A stretch of 64,000 nucleotides of DNA from CAYRVX01 sp964427875 (GTDB lineage Bacteria > Planctomycetota > Phycisphaerae > SM23-33): contig CAYRVX010000004.1 of assembly GCA_964427875.1 (NCBI GenBank), positions 1 to 64,000 of the forward strand, given 5' to 3'. Shown here in pieces: positions 25,591-33,037 of the stretch (the stretch's first letter is position 1; each line of letters starts with the position of its first letter). The translations under genes were made by a program, and so were the position numbers. The notes beneath the pieces are model-generated. The model saw nothing but the letters and a program-made list of their open reading frames with translations. It was not told the DNA's origin and did not search any database.

Positions 25591-25679
25591 CGCAGCCGGC
25601 GGCGCCGTTGGGCGCCCCAGGAGCGCCCGCGCCACCGGCGTTTTTGCCGAAAACGCCCCGCTGACGTCGGATCGTGTCG

Positions 25680-25685
25680 TATAAT
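25680..25685 (+). promoter_or_regulatory. -10 element directly upstream of the J-domain gene
   Basis: TATAAT with no good -35, six bases before ATG 25692. The geometry again predicts a leaderless message; no Shine-Dalgarno is present before this ATG. Confidence 0.35.
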
Positions 25686-25691
25686 GCCTAT

Positions 25692-26405
25692 ATGTCACGG
25701 GAGGTGGATCACTACAAGGTGCTGGGCGTCTCGCGCGAGGCCGACATCGAGGAGGTCAAGTTCGCCTATCGCAGCGCCGCCCTGAATCTCCACCCCGACA
25801 ACTACAAGGGCGACCCCGCCGAGGCCGAACGAAAGCTGCGGGCGCTGATCCAGGCCTACAAGGCCGTCGCCAGGGAGCTGGAGCCGAGCGCCTGGAGCAC
25901 GGCCTCCTCGGAGGGACGGACGTTCACCCCGCAGGACTTCGCTCGCGAGGGATACGCGGCGTTCTGGCAGCCGACGCTGGAGGCCCGCAAGAGCTCAGCC
26001 CGCCCCTCCGCCACGCCGGCCCTGAGCCTGTCACAAGCCGGGTCGCACTCCACCCGCGATGAGACCCGGATGTTCGTGGCCTTCTGGGTCGCCGCGATTC
26101 TTCTCGGCATCGTCGTCGGCGGCGCGGCGGCGTGCTACCGGGCCTGGAGTCTGGGGCCGGAGCACATCGGCTTCGGCGACATCACGCTCAGCGTGCTCAT
26201 CGGCGAGCTGATCTACGTGGCCCTGGCCGGGGCCGCCTACGCCCTGATCGTCCTGACCCGCCGGGTGGTCCGCTTCACGCTGCACCTGGCCCACCAGGGG
26301 TGGCGCTTCCTGCCCGGCCGTACGAAGGACCGCGAGCTGCCCAAATCCTCCTCCGGAGGCGAGCTGCCGGCGGACAAAGACGAGGGCGAAAGGGCGCGCA
26401 CGTAG
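25692..26405 (+). CDS. J-domain (DnaJ-like) membrane protein
   Basis: 237 aa. An N-terminal J domain (about 6-65: DHYKVLGVSREADIEEVKFAYR...LHPDNYKGD) contains the HPD tripeptide that stimulates Hsp70 ATPase. A variable linker follows, then two transmembrane helices (about 120-142 and 162-186) and a charged tail. It is probably a membrane-tethered co-chaperone. Upstream GTG 25674 is possible but lies over the -10 element. It converges with the transporter gene (11-nt gap). Confidence 0.83.
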   Translation: MSREVDHYKVLGVSREADIEEVKFAYRSAALNLHPDNYKGDPAEAERKLRALIQAYKAVARELEPSAWSTASSEGRTFTPQDFAREGYAAFWQPTLEARKSSARPSATPALSLSQAGSHSTRDETRMFVAFWVAAILLGIVVGGAAACYRAWSLGPEHIGFGDITLSVLIGELIYVALAGAAYALIVLTRRVVRFTLHLAHQGWRFLPGRTKDRELPKSSSGGELPADKDEGERART

Positions 26406-26416
26406 GGCGATGCGCC

Positions 26417-28693
26417 TCAGATCCACCGCTTGAGCCAGGAGCGGATTCCCCGGGAAGCCTTGACCATCACGAGCGGCTTGTCGCAGAGGCGGGCCACCGT
26501 CTCGGGAACGGGGTTCCGGCCCATCTGGCGGATGAGCGGCTGGCTGGTGCAGCCGAGGACGACGAGATCGTGGTCGCCGGCCTCAGCGAGGATGGCCTCG
26601 ACGACGTCGCCGGCCGGGACGGTCTTGGCCGAGACGCGCCCGCCAAGCGACGGGCGCCGCTTCAACTGCCCGGCCAGAAAGGCGTCCAGGTCGAACCCCT
26701 TGCTTTTCCGGCCCCCGACTGTCAGGAGGGTGATTCGCCCCTCGTCCCTGTCGGCCAGGATGTCGGCGGTCTCGAGGGCGAGCTCGCTGTTCGGCCCGCC
26801 CGCGACAGGCACCAGCACGCGCCTGAACCGGCGGTTGCCGCCGCAGTCCTTCAGCACGACCACGTTGCACGGCGACCGCTCGATGACGGGGTCCACCGTG
26901 GAGCCGATGCGGAACAGGCGCGAGCGGTGCCGGCCGTGCCAGCCGAGGATCAGCATGTCCGACCGCTTCTGGCGGACCGCCGAGACGATCCCGCGGGCGA
27001 CGTTGCGGCAGTAGCGGATCGTCGAGCTGATCGGGAACATCGGCGCCAGGTAGAGCATCGTCTCAAGGATGCCCTCCTTGCCGTCGAGCATGTACCGTTC
27101 GGCGTCGGTGAGGGGAACCTGGTCCGGCACGGGCACCATGTGCACGAGCTCGACGCGGGCATCCTTGGCGCCGCAGAGCTTGTAGGTGTTGCGGACCAGC
27201 TCGAGGGCGCCGTCGGGGTCGGCCACGGCGACCATGATCCGATAGCCCTCGCGGCGGGGGGCGGGACTCTCCTGCAAAACGTGGATCTCGTCGGCTGTGC
27301 CGATCGCGCGGCTGCGGGAGTAGGCGAAGTACATGACCACGCCGCCCGGCACCCAGACCAGTGCGACGGCCCAGGCGATCCAGCTCTCCTGAAGGATGCC
27401 CCCGGCCAGAACCGCCTGGCAGACGATCGCCAGGATCGGGAAGACCGGGAACAGCGGCATGAGGTAGCCGTAGTGCAGCTCGTCGCCCATGTTCCGGCGG
27501 ATCTTGATCACGCAGAGGTTCACCAGGAAGAACAGGAACAGGAACATGATGCTCGCCGTGGCGGCGGCGTCCTTCGGGCTCAGCGCGACGGCCACCACCA
27601 GGACAAGCACCGCCGTCAACGTCAGTGCCCTGTGGGGCGTTCTTCGCGTCCTGGAGATGTCGGCGACGCAGGCCGGGAGCATGCGATCCCGGCCGAGGGC
27701 GTACGAGGCCCGCGTGGCCGAGTAGATCGTCGCATTCAGCGCCGACGTCGCCGAGAAGATCACCGCCAGCGTCACCAGCAGGTTGCCGAGGAACCTGCTG
27801 GGCATCAACTGCTCGACGGCCCTCTGGAAGCCGATCTCGGGATCTCTGCCGATGTACCGCCAGGGCTCCTGGCCGGAGATGTTCGCGGCCTTGACCGCCA
27901 CCACCGAGGCGAACGCCACCGCCACGTACGTCAGCGTGACGATCAGCACGGAGTAGAGCATCGCCTTGGGGATGTTCCGCTTGGGGTCAATGGCCTCGTC
28001 GCCGGCCTGGGCGATCACCTCGAAGCCCTCGAAGGCCACGTAGATGACGCCCATTACGCCCACGAGCCGCCACCAGCCGTCTGGGTGGATGAAAGGCTTG
28101 AAGTTCGCCACTCGCTGGGGGTCGCCCAAGGCGACGGCGATCCCGACGGCGCCGATCGACAGGACGAAGAGCATCTGGCCGACGGTGAACAGCGCGCCGA
28201 CCCTGCCCGTTTCGCTGCTGCCTCGGTAGTTGATGTAGATGAACAAGCCGGCGGCCGACAGGGCGACGATCTTCTCGAGGACGCCCACCGGGAACGGAAG
28301 CCATGTCAGGCAGCCGAGACCGCCGAAGAAGCCCACGGTGTATTTCGCGAAAGTCACGGCGTAGAACCCCCCGGCCGCACTGGAGGCCAGCCATTCCATC
28401 CACCCGGCGATGAAGCTCACGCCGCGTCCGAAGCCGATCCGGGCGAAGTTATACGCCCCTCCCGCGCGAGGAATGGCCGAGCTGAGCTCGGCGAAGGACA
28501 TCGCGCTGAACAGGGCGATGAGCCCGTTCAGGGCGAATGCCATGAGCATCCCGCCGGGGCCGGCGCCGTCGATGCAGATCCCGATGCCCACGAACACGCC
28601 CGCCCCGATCATCATCCCCAGGCCCATCATGGTGATGTGAAAGAGGCTCAGGTCGCGGGAGAGCTCGCCTGAAATGCCCGGTTTATCTGTCAC
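26417..28693 (-). CDS. APC-family amino-acid transporter with C-terminal universal stress protein domains
   Basis: 758 aa. The first about 450 residues are an APC-superfamily permease: LFHITMMGLGMMIGAGVFVGIG with the unwound-helix GAGVF motif, FAELSSAIPRAGGAYNFAR, VAFEGFEVIAQAGDEAIDPKRNIPKA, 12 helices. The remaining about 300 form two USP-like alpha/beta domains (GYRIMVAVADPDGALELVR... and RVLVPVAGGPNSELALETA...). The first has an SDMLILGWHGR...IGSTVD nucleotide-loop-like motif. GTG 28693 (AGGGAG upstream) fits the family start and overlaps the stop of a 52-aa membrane protein. The substrate is probably amino acids; USP fusion suggests regulation by ATP or cyclic nucleotides. Confidence 0.88.
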   Translation of the reverse strand: MTDKPGISGELSRDLSLFHITMMGLGMMIGAGVFVGIGICIDGAGPGGMLMAFALNGLIALFSAMSFAELSSAIPRAGGAYNFARIGFGRGVSFIAGWMEWLASSAAGGFYAVTFAKYTVGFFGGLGCLTWLPFPVGVLEKIVALSAAGLFIYINYRGSSETGRVGALFTVGQMLFVLSIGAVGIAVALGDPQRVANFKPFIHPDGWWRLVGVMGVIYVAFEGFEVIAQAGDEAIDPKRNIPKAMLYSVLIVTLTYVAVAFASVVAVKAANISGQEPWRYIGRDPEIGFQRAVEQLMPSRFLGNLLVTLAVIFSATSALNATIYSATRASYALGRDRMLPACVADISRTRRTPHRALTLTAVLVLVVAVALSPKDAAATASIMFLFLFFLVNLCVIKIRRNMGDELHYGYLMPLFPVFPILAIVCQAVLAGGILQESWIAWAVALVWVPGGVVMYFAYSRSRAIGTADEIHVLQESPAPRREGYRIMVAVADPDGALELVRNTYKLCGAKDARVELVHMVPVPDQVPLTDAERYMLDGKEGILETMLYLAPMFPISSTIRYCRNVARGIVSAVRQKRSDMLILGWHGRHRSRLFRIGSTVDPVIERSPCNVVVLKDCGGNRRFRRVLVPVAGGPNSELALETADILADRDEGRITLLTVGGRKSKGFDLDAFLAGQLKRRPSLGGRVSAKTVPAGDVVEAILAEAGDHDLVVLGCTSQPLIRQMGRNPVPETVARLCDKPLVMVKASRGIRSWLKRWI

Positions 28694-28841
28694 GGCGCAG
28701 CTCCCTGCTGATCTCGCGAGCGCTGCGCCCGCTGCCCCGGGCGATGTGCTCGATCGTCCGCCGGCTCCAGAAGACCAGGTACACCAGCACCCCCAGCGAG
28801 GCGGCAACGACAAGACATCCGATTACGGCGTTCGTCTCCAT
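28683..28841 (-). CDS. 52-aa single-pass membrane protein
   Basis: One N-terminal transmembrane helix (about 4-25, AVIGCLVVAASLGVLVYLVFW) and a basic amphipathic tail (SRRTIEHIARGSGRSAREISRELRRD). Its stop lies 10 nt inside the following APC transporter gene, so the two are probably translationally coupled. The Shine-Dalgarno is weak. It may be a transporter accessory peptide; no family recognised. Confidence 0.55.
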   Translation of the reverse strand: METNAVIGCLVVAASLGVLVYLVFWSRRTIEHIARGSGRSAREISRELRRDR

Positions 28842-28908
28842 CTTCGGAACGTATAGCAGATGGCGAATCGCGAAGCAACACCGCAGGGCGCGCGGCGTGG
28901 GCGGGGCC

Positions 28909-28937
28909 TTTCCGCCCCAGCCGGCGGGCGGTATAAT
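28909..28937 (+). promoter_or_regulatory. Promoter of coaD
   Basis: TATAAT (28932-28937) with a poor -35 (TTTCCG, 28909-28914; 17-nt spacer), 53 nt before the coaD start. Confidence 0.4.
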
Positions 28938-28990
28938 GGCCCGGTCACAGCCTTCGGCGCCGGCCGACAAGCTCGCCAGGGAGCAAGTTG

Positions 28991-29494
28991 ATGAACGAGC
29001 ATGAGACCACCCTTGCCGTGTTCCCGGGCACCTTCGACCCGATCACCAACGGCCACCTCGATCTGATCGAGCGGGGCGCCGCGGTGTTCGACGAGTTGAT
29101 CGTGGCCGTGGGGAGCAACCCGGACAAGACGCCGCTGCTGCCGGCCTCTATGCGGGCGGAGATCGTCCAGAAGGTGGTGGCCGGCCTGGACCTGGACAAC
29201 GTCCGGGTGGAGCCCTACGCGGGCCTGACGGTGGACTTCGCCCGCCGCGTTGGGGCGAAGGTCCTCCTTCGCGGCGTCCGGGACGGCTGGGACCTCCGCT
29301 TCGAGGCCCGGGTCGCACTGACCAACCGCCACATGACGGGAGTGGAGACGGTTTTCGTCCTTCCATCCCCGGAGTACGCCTTCATTTCGTCCGGCCTGAT
29401 CCGCCAGATCGTCCGCGAGGGGGGCGACATCTCCTCGCTCGTGCCGCCGGAGGTGATCGAGCATTTCTACGGGCAGTCCGGCCAAGACGAATAG
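28991..29494 (+). CDS. coaD: Phosphopantetheine adenylyltransferase
   Basis: 167 aa. Catalyses 4'-phosphopantetheine + ATP to dephospho-CoA, the penultimate step of coenzyme A synthesis. Nucleotidyltransferase motifs: PGTFDPITNGHLD (T/HxGH), KVLLRGVRDGWDLRFE, and the ISSTxxR-like FISSGLIRQIV. Length matches the family (about 160). ATG 28991 is chosen; TTG 28988 immediately before it is equivalent. A GGGAG lies upstream. Confidence 0.94.
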   Translation: MNEHETTLAVFPGTFDPITNGHLDLIERGAAVFDELIVAVGSNPDKTPLLPASMRAEIVQKVVAGLDLDNVRVEPYAGLTVDFARRVGAKVLLRGVRDGWDLRFEARVALTNRHMTGVETVFVLPSPEYAFISSGLIRQIVREGGDISSLVPPEVIEHFYGQSGQDE

Positions 29495-29534
29495 CCCGCC
29501 CGGCCGCTCGGACCGCCGCCAACGGGATCAGCAC

Positions 29535-29573
29535 AAAAAAAGCGACGCCAGGGGAGGGGAGCCTGACATCGCT
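29535..29573 (-). terminator. Intrinsic terminator of the putative sRNA
   Basis: Stem of AGCGA (29541-29545) with TCGCT (29569-29573), an inner CAGG/CCTG stem, a 9-nt loop, then seven U residues (29541-29535). It would also end read-through from nadD. Confidence 0.75.
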
Positions 29574-29634
29574 TCACAGAACTCGGTCAAAGGAGGGAGT
29601 ATGACCGAGGAGCCTCAATTGAGAACGCCAGCAA
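29535..29634 (-). ncRNA. Putative small RNA with two anti-Shine-Dalgarno hairpin loops
   Basis: Minus strand, about 100 nt, with its own promoter (29640-29667) and an intrinsic terminator (U7). Hairpin 1 is a perfect 8-bp stem (CTCGGTCA at 29582-29589 with TGACCGAG at 29602-29609) whose 12-nt loop in the RNA reads UACUCCCUCCUU. Hairpin 2 is the terminator stem, whose 9-nt loop reads CUCCCCUCC. Both loops are complementary to ribosome-binding sites (GGAGG). Trans-acting sRNAs with CU-rich loops of this kind are known in other bacteria; no family is recognised here. It lies 100 nt downstream of nadD on the same strand and convergent to coaD. Confidence 0.6.
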
Positions 29635-29639
29635 TCCTA

Positions 29640-29667
29640 ATATTACACGGATTCCGGTCTTTGTCAA
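29640..29667 (-). promoter_or_regulatory. Promoter of the putative sRNA
   Basis: Minus strand: perfect -35 TTGACA (29667-29662), 16 nt, -10 TAATAT (29645-29640). Predicted start near 29634. Confidence 0.6.
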
Positions 29668-29735
29668 GTGCTAACGTGAGTTTTTCCGTGGATTTCGGCC
29701 TTTTTTCCTCAGACGGCGAAGTCCACATAATCACC

Positions 29736-30383
29736 CTACTTGTCGCCAGTTACGCGCTCATGAGCCCCGTACAAGCCGTGCCGCTCGATGTACTGCCGCA
29801 CGCGCTCGGGGACCAGGAACCTGATCGAGAGCCCCCCGGCGACTCGTTGGCGAATGGCCGTGGAGGATATGTCGATCAGCGGCGTCGGCGCCAGCGACTC
29901 CGCCAGCCGCTCGACGGCCTCAGGCCGGAAACACCTCCGCAAGGCGGCCAGCAGCTCGTTCATCCGTCGCTGCCACGGCCGGCGGGGGACCACCACGATC
30001 CGGGCCAGCTCCACCAGTTCCTGCGAGCGATGCCAGTTTGGCAGGTCGGCCAGCATGTCCGCCCCGATGACGAGGTGCACTTCGCCGGCGGGCCCGAGTC
30101 GCTCGCGGAGCGCCGTCAGCGTGTCGAACGTGTAGCTGGTCCCTCCTCGCCGCAGCTCGATGTCGCAGATGTCGAACAGCTCCTCGCCTTCCACGGCCAG
30201 GCGGAGCATGGCCAGGCGATCGGCCGGCGGCGCCCGGGCCGGGTCCTTGTGAGGCGGCCCGGCCGACGGCACCAGGGTGATCCGATCGTATCCGCAGTGC
30301 TCGGCCACCGCCCGCGCGACCACCAGGTGCCCGTGATGGACCGGGTCGAACGCGCCGCCGAACAGGACCATGCGGGCCGCCAT
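29736..30383 (-). CDS. nadD: Nicotinate-nucleotide adenylyltransferase
   Basis: 215 aa. Catalyses nicotinate mononucleotide + ATP to deamido-NAD in NAD synthesis. Motifs: LFGGAFDPVHHGHL (HxGH), PSAGPPHK, IGADMLADLPNWHR, and the C-terminal ISSTAIRQRV. ATG 30383 has AGAGGA at a good distance; the frame's longer upstream extension overlaps the hisF promoter and is not used. Divergent from hisF. Confidence 0.92.
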   Translation of the reverse strand: MAARMVLFGGAFDPVHHGHLVVARAVAEHCGYDRITLVPSAGPPHKDPARAPPADRLAMLRLAVEGEELFDICDIELRRGGTSYTFDTLTALRERLGPAGEVHLVIGADMLADLPNWHRSQELVELARIVVVPRRPWQRRMNELLAALRRCFRPEAVERLAESLAPTPLIDISSTAIRQRVAGGLSIRFLVPERVRQYIERHGLYGAHERVTGDK

Positions 30384-30491
30384 ATGTGCAATCCTCTCGA
30401 AAGACCAAGGGGGCCTGTCTGTGTATGTTAGGCAACCGCGGGAGGTTTTCAAGGCCGCGCCCGGCCGCCGCAAGGGCCGGCGGATGCGGCA

Positions 30492-30521
30492 TTGCGGAAC
30501 GGACCGCCCGGCGTGTACAAT
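30492..30521 (+). promoter_or_regulatory. Promoter of hisF
   Basis: TTGCGG (30492-30497), 18 nt, TACAAT (30516-30521), 28 nt before the hisF ATG. Confidence 0.45.
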
Positions 30522-30549
30522 GCCCGCCTGGACCCCGAGAGCAAAGAGC

Positions 30550-31356
30550 ATGCTGGCTAAGAGAATCATCCCATGCCTCGACGTTGACAAGGGCCGCGTT
30601 GTCAAGGGAGTGAACTTCGTGAACCTCCGCGACGCCGGCGACCCGGTGGAGGTCGCCTGCCGCTACGACGCCGAGGGCGCCGACGAACTGGTCTTCCTGG
30701 ACATCACGGCCAGCCACGAGGTGCGGGATATCCTCCTCGACGTGGTCCGCCGGACGGCGGAGGAGATCTTCATGCCCCTGACCGTCGGCGGCGGTGTCCG
30801 CAGCCTCGACGACATTCGCAACCTGCTGAACGCCGGGGCCGACAAGGTGTCGATCAACTCGGCCGCCGTCCGCGACCCGGGGCTGATCACGGCCGCGTCG
30901 CAGCGCTTCGGCGCCCAGTGCATCGTGGTGGCCATTGATCCGAAGCGCCTGGTGACCGGCGGGCGGGAGGTCTGGGAGGTCCACATCAACGGCGGGCGCG
31001 TGCCGACCGGCCTGGAGGCCGTGCCGTGGGCCCAGGAGGTCCGGCAGCGCGGGGCGGGGGAGATCCTCCTGACCGTCATGGACGCCGACGGCACGCTCGA
31101 CGGCTATGACATCGAGATCACCCGGGCGGTCGCCGAGGCGGTGGGCATACCGGTGATTGCCTCCGGCGGGGCCGGCTGCCCCGAGCACGTGTATCAGGTC
31201 CTGACCGCCGGCCGGGCGGACGCCGCGCTGGCCGCCAGCATCTTCCACTTCTCCACGTACTCCATCGCCGAGACCAAGCAGTATCTCGCGGATCGCAACG
31301 TGCCCGTTCGCAGGCTGCAGGCCCAACCGCGCATCAGGGAAAACCAGACGACCTGA
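30550..31356 (+). CDS. hisF: Imidazole glycerol phosphate synthase, cyclase subunit
   Basis: 268-aa (beta/alpha)8 barrel that, with the HisH glutaminase, converts PRFAR and ammonia to imidazole glycerol phosphate and AICAR. Signature: RIIPCLDVDKGRVVKGVNF (catalytic Asp11), PLTVGGGVRS, KVSINSAAV, VVAIDPKR (second catalytic Asp), VIASGGAG and the phosphate-binding end. hisH is not in the window, so the histidine genes are scattered. A GspE-like gene follows after 30 nt. Confidence 0.94.
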   Translation: MLAKRIIPCLDVDKGRVVKGVNFVNLRDAGDPVEVACRYDAEGADELVFLDITASHEVRDILLDVVRRTAEEIFMPLTVGGGVRSLDDIRNLLNAGADKVSINSAAVRDPGLITAASQRFGAQCIVVAIDPKRLVTGGREVWEVHINGGRVPTGLEAVPWAQEVRQRGAGEILLTVMDADGTLDGYDIEITRAVAEAVGIPVIASGGAGCPEHVYQVLTAGRADAALAASIFHFSTYSIAETKQYLADRNVPVRRLQAQPRIRENQTT

Positions 31357-31386
31357 CAAGCGCTTCTCATTGCCGAGGAGCAGGTT

Positions 31387-33018
31387 ATGGCAGAGATCAT
31401 CGCGACCGTGCCTCAGTTCGGCGGACTTCTGGCGGCGGTGAAGGTCGTCTTCATGCTGGCCTTTATCGCGCCCTGGCTGCACTTCGCGACCTGGGCGAGC
31501 AAGGACGCAACCAAGCTCTTCGGCTCGGCCACCGCGTGGAGTGCCGTCGTCCTGGGCGCCGGCCTGCTCGGCGTGATGAGCTGGCTGGTCATGCCCTTCT
31601 ACATCCTGGGGCTGCTGTTCTACGTGGTGCTGGCCGCCGCCGGGCTGGTGGCGTACGTCGTCTACCGCAACGGGCGCGTCGGCGAGAAGGACAAGGTCCT
31701 CACGAAGGCCCACCTGACGGCGTCATTGAGCCGCAGAGACAAGTTCCAGGTCGAGATCCTAACGAAGGTCACGATCTACGACGCGAACGAAAAGGTCGTC
31801 TTCCCGCCCGACATGACGAAGGCCGAGATCGACGAGATGGAGACGTACAACCTCGCTCAGGAGTTGCTGCACGACATGGTCTGGCGGCGAGCCAGCGAGG
31901 TGGCGCTCGCCCCGGCCGGGGAGAAGGCCCGTCTGCTTTACGTCATCGACGGCGTCACCACCGAGCGCCCGGCCATGGACCTCGCCGACAGCGAACGGGC
32001 CATCCATTTCCTCAAGGGCGTTGCCGGCATGGACGTCGAGGACCGCCGCCAGCCGCAGAAGGGCTCGATCTCGATCGATCTCAACGGGGCGCGCTCGGAC
32101 ATGGAGGTCGGCTCGGCTGGCACGACGAAGGGCCAGCGCATGATGTTCCGCGTCATCCAGGAGGCGGTGCGAACGGAGCTGCCCCTGCTGGGCATGCCGG
32201 AGGACCTGCTGGCGGAGGTGGAAAAGCTGGCGAAGACGAAGAACGGCCTGTTCATCGTCTCCGGGCGGCGGGCAAGCGGCGTGACGAGCACGCTCTACTC
32301 CATCCTGCGACAGCGCGACGCGTTCATCCAGAACGTGGTGGCCGTCGAGGCGACCGGCGCGCTGGACCTGGAGAACATCACGCAGCATCCGTACCACGAC
32401 GACGCCAAGCTCCCCCAGGTGTTGACGGCCGTCCTCCAGCGCGGTGCGGACGTCCTGATGGTGGACAACTGCCCCGACGGCGAGACGGCCAGGCTCATCG
32501 TCAAGGCGTCCGCCAAGAGGCCGGTCCTGCTGGGCATGCAGGCGGGCGACTCGTTTGTGGCCCTGGCCAAGTGGGTGCAGCTCTGCGGCAACGCGGAGGC
32601 GGCCGTTGCGATCCTCCGCGCCGTGATGTGCCAACTGCTGCTGAGGCGGCTTTGCGTCGAGTGCCGCGAGCCGTACCGCCCCGACCCGCAGCGTCTGGCG
32701 AAGCTGAACCTCTCGGCCGAGAAGATCGAGCAGTTCTATCGGCCGGGCGAGCCCGGCGAGGGCAAGAAGGGCTCGCCCGTGTGCCCCGCCTGCCAGGGCA
32801 GCGGATACCGCGGGAGGACCGCCGCCTTCGAGCTGCTCATGCTGAGCAAGGACATCCGCCAACTGATCACCCAAAGCGCCACCGTGGCGCAGATCCGCGC
32901 CGCCTGCCGGAAGAACCGGATGCTCTATCTCCAGGAACAGGCGCTGCGAAAGGTCATCGACGGAACCACCAGCGTCCAGGAAGTCATCCGCGTCACCCGG
33001 CAGGACAAGAAGACCTGA
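31387..33018 (+). CDS. Membrane-anchored GspE/PilB-like protein with degenerate ATPase motifs
   Basis: 543 aa. Two or three N-terminal transmembrane helices (about 12-32, 48-70, 74-93) precede a T2SS/T4P ATPase-like body. The fold is clear: a Cys4 zinc element (CVEC 423-426, CPAC 466-469), then GSGYRGRTAAFELLMLSKDIRQLI and a C-terminal region as in PulE/PilB. All catalytic motifs are altered. The Walker A position reads GRRASGVTS (293-301, Lys to Val), the Asp box EDPVE is EATGALD, Walker B is DVLMVDNCPD with no Glu, and the His box has no His. It cannot hydrolyse ATP by the known mechanism and is probably a structural paralogue. Co-transcribed with a CvpA-like gene 19 nt downstream. Confidence 0.85.
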   Translation: MAEIIATVPQFGGLLAAVKVVFMLAFIAPWLHFATWASKDATKLFGSATAWSAVVLGAGLLGVMSWLVMPFYILGLLFYVVLAAAGLVAYVVYRNGRVGEKDKVLTKAHLTASLSRRDKFQVEILTKVTIYDANEKVVFPPDMTKAEIDEMETYNLAQELLHDMVWRRASEVALAPAGEKARLLYVIDGVTTERPAMDLADSERAIHFLKGVAGMDVEDRRQPQKGSISIDLNGARSDMEVGSAGTTKGQRMMFRVIQEAVRTELPLLGMPEDLLAEVEKLAKTKNGLFIVSGRRASGVTSTLYSILRQRDAFIQNVVAVEATGALDLENITQHPYHDDAKLPQVLTAVLQRGADVLMVDNCPDGETARLIVKASAKRPVLLGMQAGDSFVALAKWVQLCGNAEAAVAILRAVMCQLLLRRLCVECREPYRPDPQRLAKLNLSAEKIEQFYRPGEPGEGKKGSPVCPACQGSGYRGRTAAFELLMLSKDIRQLITQSATVAQIRAACRKNRMLYLQEQALRKVIDGTTSVQEVIRVTRQDKKT

Positions 33019-33037
33019 ACCTCCAGAGGTAGGCAAG

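Noticed and set aside
29601..30431. Plus-strand frame beginning at an ATG with a perfect AAGGAGG
   Set aside because: The SD and ATG are the reverse complement of the sRNA hairpin loop. The frame soon runs antisense through nadD, and its protein has no family character.
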